54,124 nt of DNA from Gemmata sp. (lineage in GTDB: Bacteria > Planctomycetota > Planctomycetia > Gemmatales > Gemmataceae): NCBI GenBank assembly GCA_022843445.1, contig JALHNS010000006.1, forward strand, positions 1 through 54,124, written 5' to 3'. The position numbers and the translations under genes were made by a program. A model generated the notes under the pieces. That model was not told where the DNA came from. It saw nothing but the letters and a program-made list of their open reading frames with translations, and searched no databases. How positions within the stretch are numbered: the first letter of the stretch is position 1; every line of letters begins with the position of its first letter. This document shows, one piece after another, positions 50,098-54,124 of the stretch.

Positions 50098-50706
50098 GTG
50101 ACGAATCGGGTCGCACAGGTTCCACCGTCGTTCCTCGCGCGCACCCTGTACCCGCGCGTGACGGTGGCCGAATACCACCAGATGATCGCCGACGGCGTGT
50201 TCGAGGACGGCGAGCCGATCGAACTCATCGAAGGCTATCTGGTCCTCAAAATGTCGCACAACTCGCCCCACGCGAACGCCGTTGCCAAACTGACCAAGCG
50301 GCTGGTTCGGCTCGCTCCGGTTGGTTGGGAAGTGCGCTCTCAACTCCCGATCACCCTCGCGGACAGCGAACCCGAACCGGACGCGGTGCTCGCGCGCGGC
50401 GACGAGACGACCTACGCCGATCACCACCCAGCACCCGCCGAAATCGGGCTGGTGGTCGAAGTGGCTGATTCGTCTCGCTACGCGGATCGCACCGAGAAGT
50501 TGCGCATGTACGCGCGCGCCGGTGTTGTGGTGTACTGGATCGTGAACGTGTCGGACAAGCAGGTCGAAGTGTACACGGCCCCGGATTCGGCCGCCGAACC
50601 ACCGACGTACCGCGCGCGCACCGACTACAAGCCGGGCGATTCCGTGCCAGTGGTTCTCGACGGCACCGCGGTCGCGCACCTGTCGGTGTCGGAACTGGTC
50701 TCGTAG
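50098..50706 (+). CDS. Uma2-family (DUF820) putative endonuclease
   Basis: A 202-residue protein with GTG start at 50098 preceded by GGAGG at 7-8 bp. It shows VAEYHQMIADGVFEDGEPIELIEGYLV, EPDAVLARG, and LVVEVADSSRYADRTEKLRMYARAGVVVYW, the Uma2 pattern with putative PD-(D/E)xK acids. It differs markedly from the Uma2 protein at 40846, so it is not a recent duplicate. Confidence 0.88.
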   Translation: MTNRVAQVPPSFLARTLYPRVTVAEYHQMIADGVFEDGEPIELIEGYLVLKMSHNSPHANAVAKLTKRLVRLAPVGWEVRSQLPITLADSEPEPDAVLARGDETTYADHHPAPAEIGLVVEVADSSRYADRTEKLRMYARAGVVVYWIVNVSDKQVEVYTAPDSAAEPPTYRARTDYKPGDSVPVVLDGTAVAHLSVSELVS

Positions 50707-50710
50707 AAGC

Positions 50711-51019
50711 TCAGGCGTTTTCGGCGACGACGAGGCGGACGCCGGTCACGAACTCGCTGACGCGCGTGCGGTACTCGGCCATGTGCGGGGCCTTCGTGTG
50801 CGCGTACAGCGCCTCAAGGCTCGCCCACTTTTCGACCACGGTAATCACGTCTTCGCGCGGGCCGTCTTGCACCGCGAGCGTGGTCTTCACGTCGGTCGCG
50901 GCCTGATACTCGATGCAGCCGTCTTCGGCGCGCACCAGCGGCGTGACCCAGTGGAACGCTTCCAGCACGCGGTCGCGGGTACCGGGTTTCGCAGTAATCG
51001 TGGCGATAACGTGAACCAT
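50711..51019 (-). CDS. Antibiotic biosynthesis monooxygenase (ABM) domain protein
   Basis: A 102-residue dimeric ferredoxin-like-fold protein: MVHVIATITAKPGTRDRVLEAF, EDGCIEYQ and EKWASLEALYAHTKAPHM match the ABM/YgiN-type quinol monooxygenase family. GGAG lies upstream of ATG 51019. Substrate unknown; possible roles are quinone or haem oxidation or detoxification. It ends 5 bp from the convergent Uma2 stop. Confidence 0.88.
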   Translation of the reverse strand: MVHVIATITAKPGTRDRVLEAFHWVTPLVRAEDGCIEYQAATDVKTTLAVQDGPREDVITVVEKWASLEALYAHTKAPHMAEYRTRVSEFVTGVRLVVAENA

Positions 51020-51084
51020 GCGCGCTCCGGGAGAGGTACCGCTATTGTGCGAACCCCCGGGCCGCGCTGCCAGTGCCGAAGCGC

Positions 51085-52860
51085 TCACACCAGCGGCGCG
51101 GTCTTGCCCGGTTTCAGGTCGATGACTTGCAGTTCCAGTTTGCGTTGGCCCTTCCACTCGTTGATTTTCGGTGTGAACGCGAGGCAGCAGTCGCCGCCGG
51201 CGCTCATCAGTTCCTCCATGCGGTCGGCCATGTTCCACGCCACGCACCGCATCACGGTGTCGCCTTGGCGCACGCGGAAGTCCATGTGCTTCTGCACGTC
51301 GCCGCTGCCGATCAGCCGCGCGGCTTCTACCTTCAGCCCGGCCGCGAGGAACTTCGGGCGCGGGTTCCCGGCCCCGTAGGGTTCGAGTTTGTCGAGGTCG
51401 TTCAGCAGGTTGAACGTGACCGCGGCGAGCGGGACTTCCGCGTCGAGGTTCAGCACCTGCGCCGGCGCGCCGCCGGGGTACCGCGCGCGGACGTGCGCGT
51501 TGAAGCGGTCGCGGAAGGCGTCGATGCGCTCCGGGCGCACCTTGAACCCGGCCGCGGCCGCGTGGCCACCGTGCCCTTCGAGCAGCGCGTCGCACGCGAC
51601 CAGCGCTTGGTGCAGCGCGAACCCGGGCACGCTGCGCCCCGACCCGGTCGCAATCGCTTCGTTCGGTTGCAGCGCGATCACGAGCGCCGGCTTGCCGAAG
51701 TGTTCGACCAAGCGGCTCGCGACGATGCCCACGACACCGGGGTGCCACTCGCCCGCGACCACTACCGCCGCGTCGTCGGCGAAACTGGCTTCCACCAACT
51801 CTTTCGCCTGCTGCGAATACTTGCGCTCGCGGGCTTGGCGCTCGCCGTTGTGCCCCTCGAGCACCCGCGCGAGGTTCGCCGCTTTGTTCAGCGATGTCGT
51901 AGTGAGCAGTTCGACCGCGAGGCTGGCGCAGCCGAGCCGCCCGGCGGCGTTGAGTCGCGGGGCCAACTTGAAGCCGACGTCTTCGGCCGTCACCGCTTGA
52001 TCGGGCTTCACGCCGCTCGCTTCGAGCAGCGCCTTCAGCCCGACCGACGGGTGCGAGCGGATGCGCTCCAACCCGTGCCGCACCAGAATGCGGTTCTCGT
52101 CGCGCAGCGGGACCACGTCGGCCACGAGGCCGAGTGCCGCGAGGCCGACCGCGTCGAGCAACAGTTCGCGCAGCTCGGTCGGCACGCGCTCCGAGCCGGT
52201 CACTTGCTGCGCGATGGCCCACGCGAGTTTCAGTGCGACCCCGGCCCCGGATAGGTCGCCGAACGGGTACGGTTCTTCGCACGGCAGCCGCGGGTGAACG
52301 ATTGCGGCGGCGCACGGCAGCAGCGGGCCGTCCAACCCGTTCTTCATCTCGTGGTGGTCGGTGACGATGAGTTCGAGGCCCAACTCCTTCGCGGTCTCGG
52401 CTTCGGCGATGCTGGCGACGCCGCAATCGACGCTAATGACCATCGAAACGCCGGTGGCCGCGAGTTCGCGCAAGCGGTCCGAGTTGAGGCCGTAGCCTTC
52501 GGAGAGGCGCAGCGGGACGTGGAACTGCACGTCCGCACCGAGTTTGCCCAAGAGCCGCAGCAGGATCGAAGTGCCGGTGACGCCGTCCACGTCGTAGTCG
52601 CCGTACACGCAGATGCGGCGCTTCGCGCTCACGGCGCGCGCGATCCGCTCGGCGGCATCGGCGACGCCCGGCAGCGCGCGCGGCGGGTGCAACCCCGCGA
52701 GCGGGCACTCCAAGAACCGGCGCGCCGCGGTGGCATCTCGCACGTCGCGCGCGAGCAGCAGTTGCGCGACCACGGGCGAGATGCGCGCCGCCGCCGCGAG
52801 CCGGTTCGTCGCGCTCGGATCGATGGGCCGCAGGTGCCACTGTTTCTCGGCGCGGGCCAT
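51085..52860 (-). CDS. recJ: Single-stranded-DNA-specific exonuclease RecJ
   Basis: A 591-residue DHH/DHHA1 phosphoesterase. The motifs are YGDYDVDGVTGTSIL, DCGVAS, VTDHHEMKNG (DHH), LGLVADVVPL, APRLNAAGRL, and the DHHA1 motif LEGHGGHAAAAGFKV. A C-terminal OB domain ends in MRCVAWNM and LELQVIDLKPGK. It degrades single-stranded DNA 5' to 3' in recombination and repair. ATG 52860 is preferred over a GTG two codons upstream. Confidence 0.95.
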   Translation of the reverse strand: MARAEKQWHLRPIDPSATNRLAAAARISPVVAQLLLARDVRDATAARRFLECPLAGLHPPRALPGVADAAERIARAVSAKRRICVYGDYDVDGVTGTSILLRLLGKLGADVQFHVPLRLSEGYGLNSDRLRELAATGVSMVISVDCGVASIAEAETAKELGLELIVTDHHEMKNGLDGPLLPCAAAIVHPRLPCEEPYPFGDLSGAGVALKLAWAIAQQVTGSERVPTELRELLLDAVGLAALGLVADVVPLRDENRILVRHGLERIRSHPSVGLKALLEASGVKPDQAVTAEDVGFKLAPRLNAAGRLGCASLAVELLTTTSLNKAANLARVLEGHNGERQARERKYSQQAKELVEASFADDAAVVVAGEWHPGVVGIVASRLVEHFGKPALVIALQPNEAIATGSGRSVPGFALHQALVACDALLEGHGGHAAAAGFKVRPERIDAFRDRFNAHVRARYPGGAPAQVLNLDAEVPLAAVTFNLLNDLDKLEPYGAGNPRPKFLAAGLKVEAARLIGSGDVQKHMDFRVRQGDTVMRCVAWNMADRMEELMSAGGDCCLAFTPKINEWKGQRKLELQVIDLKPGKTAPLV

Positions 52861-52870
52861 AGGCACCCTA

Positions 52871-52980
52871 GGGTAGTAGGCACGCTCCGCGTGCCGTGTG
52901 TTCGGGCCGCTACAGTTACACGACTGTGCGCATCGGTTATCGCGCGCCGCAGAACGGCACGCGGAGCGTGCCGACTACCC
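52871..52980. repeat. Palindromic element, GGGTAGTAGGCACGCTCCGCGTGCC type
   Basis: Arms 52871-52897 and 52954-52980 are reverse complements over 27 bp with one mismatch. It fills the gap between recJ and the sulfatase-like gene. Confidence 0.85.
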
Positions 52981-53012
52981 TCTTAGAACGGATGTCCACA
53001 CCGCGGGCAAGG

Positions 53013-54053
53013 TCAACCGCGGCCCAGAATGCGGCGCAACTGTGCGTCGAGTTCGTCGGCGCGCTCGATGTTGCGCGCGTACAGGTCGTTCACCTCGTGC
53101 CGGTCGTCCGGTTTGGCGAACAGTTGCGGCTTGCGCGTGTCGTCGCCCTCCGGCACCAGTAGCGCCCATTCGTTCGTGCGGATCGCGCGCTCGCCGACAC
53201 CGTTCATTTCGCAGTACGAAACCGCGCAGTCGCGCGCGGATTCGGTTGCGCCGCGCATCACCGGGAGCAGGTTGTGGCCGTCGCCTTCGTACGGAAGGCC
53301 GAGGAGCGCGCGGAGCGTGGGTGCGAGGTCCGGCGGTTGCGTGAAGCCGGTCACGCGCCGCCCAGCCTGCTCCGCGTTCGGCAACCGCACGATCAGCGGC
53401 ACATGAACCAGTTCCGAATACAGCCACGGCCGGTGTGGGCCGACGATGCCGTGCTCGCCGAGCGCCTGCCCATAGGGTGAAGTGACGACCCACGCCGCGG
53501 ACGTGTCGAACCCGCGCGCGCGGAGCAGGTCGAACACCGTCCCGAGTTCCGCGTCCAGCTTCGTAACCACGGCCGCGAAGGTGCAGTGCAACCAGTCCCA
53601 CGCGTCGAGGTCCGTGCGGTCGAACGGCCCAACGGGCGGATCGTCGAGCGGCGCGACGCGCTCGGTCGCTTCGGGTTCTGCCACCGGTTCCGGTTCGTCC
53701 TCTGCCTCCTCTTCCCCTGTGTCGTCCTCTTCGGCGCCGCCTTCCAATTCGCTCTCGTTGTCGTCCGCTTCCGCGGGCGGTTCGTCGGTGTCGTACTTGT
53801 CTTCTTCGGCGGCGTCTTCGAGGTACGCTTCGAACACGTCTTGCTGAACGTCCCACGGCGGCAGCAACCGGTCCGTTTCGATCCACAGGAGGAAGTTCGG
53901 TTCGCCCGCGAACCGGTCGAGCAGCGCGGGGAGTTCGCGCAGCAGAGAATCGAGGGGCGAGTGGTCGCCCGGGTTCGGGCGCGCGTCGAACACTTCGCCG
54001 AACGCGGCGTAGTACCAATCTGGAGCGTCGGTGTCGGTGTGGTTGGCTCGCAC
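53013..54053 (-). CDS. Sulfatase-like protein lacking the N-terminal active-site half
   Basis: The first start codon is GTG 54053; the frame is open to the window edge, so the true start may be beyond it. The visible part matches the second half of sulfatase/alkaline-phosphatase-superfamily proteins: FLLWIETDRLLPPW, VVTKLDAELGTVFDLL, WVVTSPYGQALGEHGIVGPHRPWLYSELVHVPLIVRLP, QPPDLAPTLRALLG, and DDRHEVNDLYAR. The N-terminal DD-G metal site and C-x-P-x-R signature are not seen. The usual HGE-like segment is partly kept (GEHG). Residues about 78-140 are a highly acidic insert (EEDDTGEEEAEDEPEP). A C/G-run palindromic repeat lies just upstream. Confidence 0.6.
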   Translation of the reverse strand: MRANHTDTDAPDWYYAAFGEVFDARPNPGDHSPLDSLLRELPALLDRFAGEPNFLLWIETDRLLPPWDVQQDVFEAYLEDAAEEDKYDTDEPPAEADDNESELEGGAEEDDTGEEEAEDEPEPVAEPEATERVAPLDDPPVGPFDRTDLDAWDWLHCTFAAVVTKLDAELGTVFDLLRARGFDTSAAWVVTSPYGQALGEHGIVGPHRPWLYSELVHVPLIVRLPNAEQAGRRVTGFTQPPDLAPTLRALLGLPYEGDGHNLLPVMRGATESARDCAVSYCEMNGVGERAIRTNEWALLVPEGDDTRKPQLFAKPDDRHEVNDLYARNIERADELDAQLRRILGRG

Positions 54054-54068
54054 GCAGAGTGAAAGGCA

Positions 54069-54124
54069 ACCTACCCCCCCCGGCCCCCCCTCCCTGAAGG
54101 GAAGGGGGGAGAGTCGTCTCGCTG
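54069..54124. repeat. Low-complexity C/G-run repeat at the window edge
   Basis: Runs of C and the hairpin CCCTGAAGGG within CTCCCTGAAGGGAAGGGGGG (54091-54110), similar in style to the element at 48139-48333. It is cut by the end of the window. Confidence 0.55.

Overview
The window is GC-rich bacterial DNA that reads as a planctomycete, most likely Gemmataceae. The pointers are a giant secreted protein with the planctomycete extracellular targeting motif (LEERVVP), two sulfatase-family genes, a response regulator fused to an anti-sigma-type ATPase, PQQ/WD-type beta-propeller proteins, two Uma2 proteins, and short palindromic elements in most intergenic gaps. The taxon is inferred from family content; no rRNA or marker comparison was possible.

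Layout. (1) 1-1560, minus strand: a ubiquitin-conjugation-like cluster of a 60-residue protein, an E2-like protein and an E1/ThiF-like protein cut by the window start. (2) 1834-9494: an alpha/beta hydrolase gene broken by a 73-bp partial duplication, a secreted propeller protein, a PhoPQ-activated (PqaA-like) protein, a response regulator/ATPase (minus), a secreted sulfatase and an APS kinase. (3) 9586-19597: two glycosyltransferases, leuD, an FHA-GAF-sigma54 activator, sdhA and sdhC (no sdhB in the window), and a TMEM43-like membrane protein.

(4) 19874-40781: a 20.9-kb integrative element in the 3' end of a tRNA-Arg(TCG) gene, bounded by perfect 59-bp direct repeats. On the right the tRNA is intact and a tyrosine integrase runs convergently through it; on the left only a tRNA 3' fragment remains. 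Left to right the element carries an integrase-tail reading frame, GATCGTCC-rich repeats, three unknown genes in an operon, a 2392-residue Rhs protein with its variable tip and a small membrane protein, an orphan Rhs C-terminal cassette with a different tip and a lipoprotein, a decayed third Rhs piece, an overlapping pair of unknown genes with an internal duplication, three copies of a 16-bp palindrome, an AlpA-like excisionase, a primase/helicase, a small unknown gene and the integrase. No conjugation or capsid genes are recognisable, so it looks like a satellite-like or mobilisable element with a polymorphic-toxin cargo.

(5) 40846-54124, mostly minus strand: Uma2 proteins, holB-tmk, lipB-lipA with a lipoyl-like domain that lacks its lysine, a PQQ-like propeller protein, pyrH, a zinc-ribbon membrane protein, an ABM-domain monooxygenase, recJ and a sulfatase-like protein without its N-terminal active-site half.

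The most notable material is the E1/E2 cluster, the integrase reading frame that is re-joined to a new C-terminal tail when the element circularises, the Rhs tip-switching arrangement, the composite GATCGTCC arrays shared by both halves of the element, and the unknown overlapping gene pair beside the palindromic operators.
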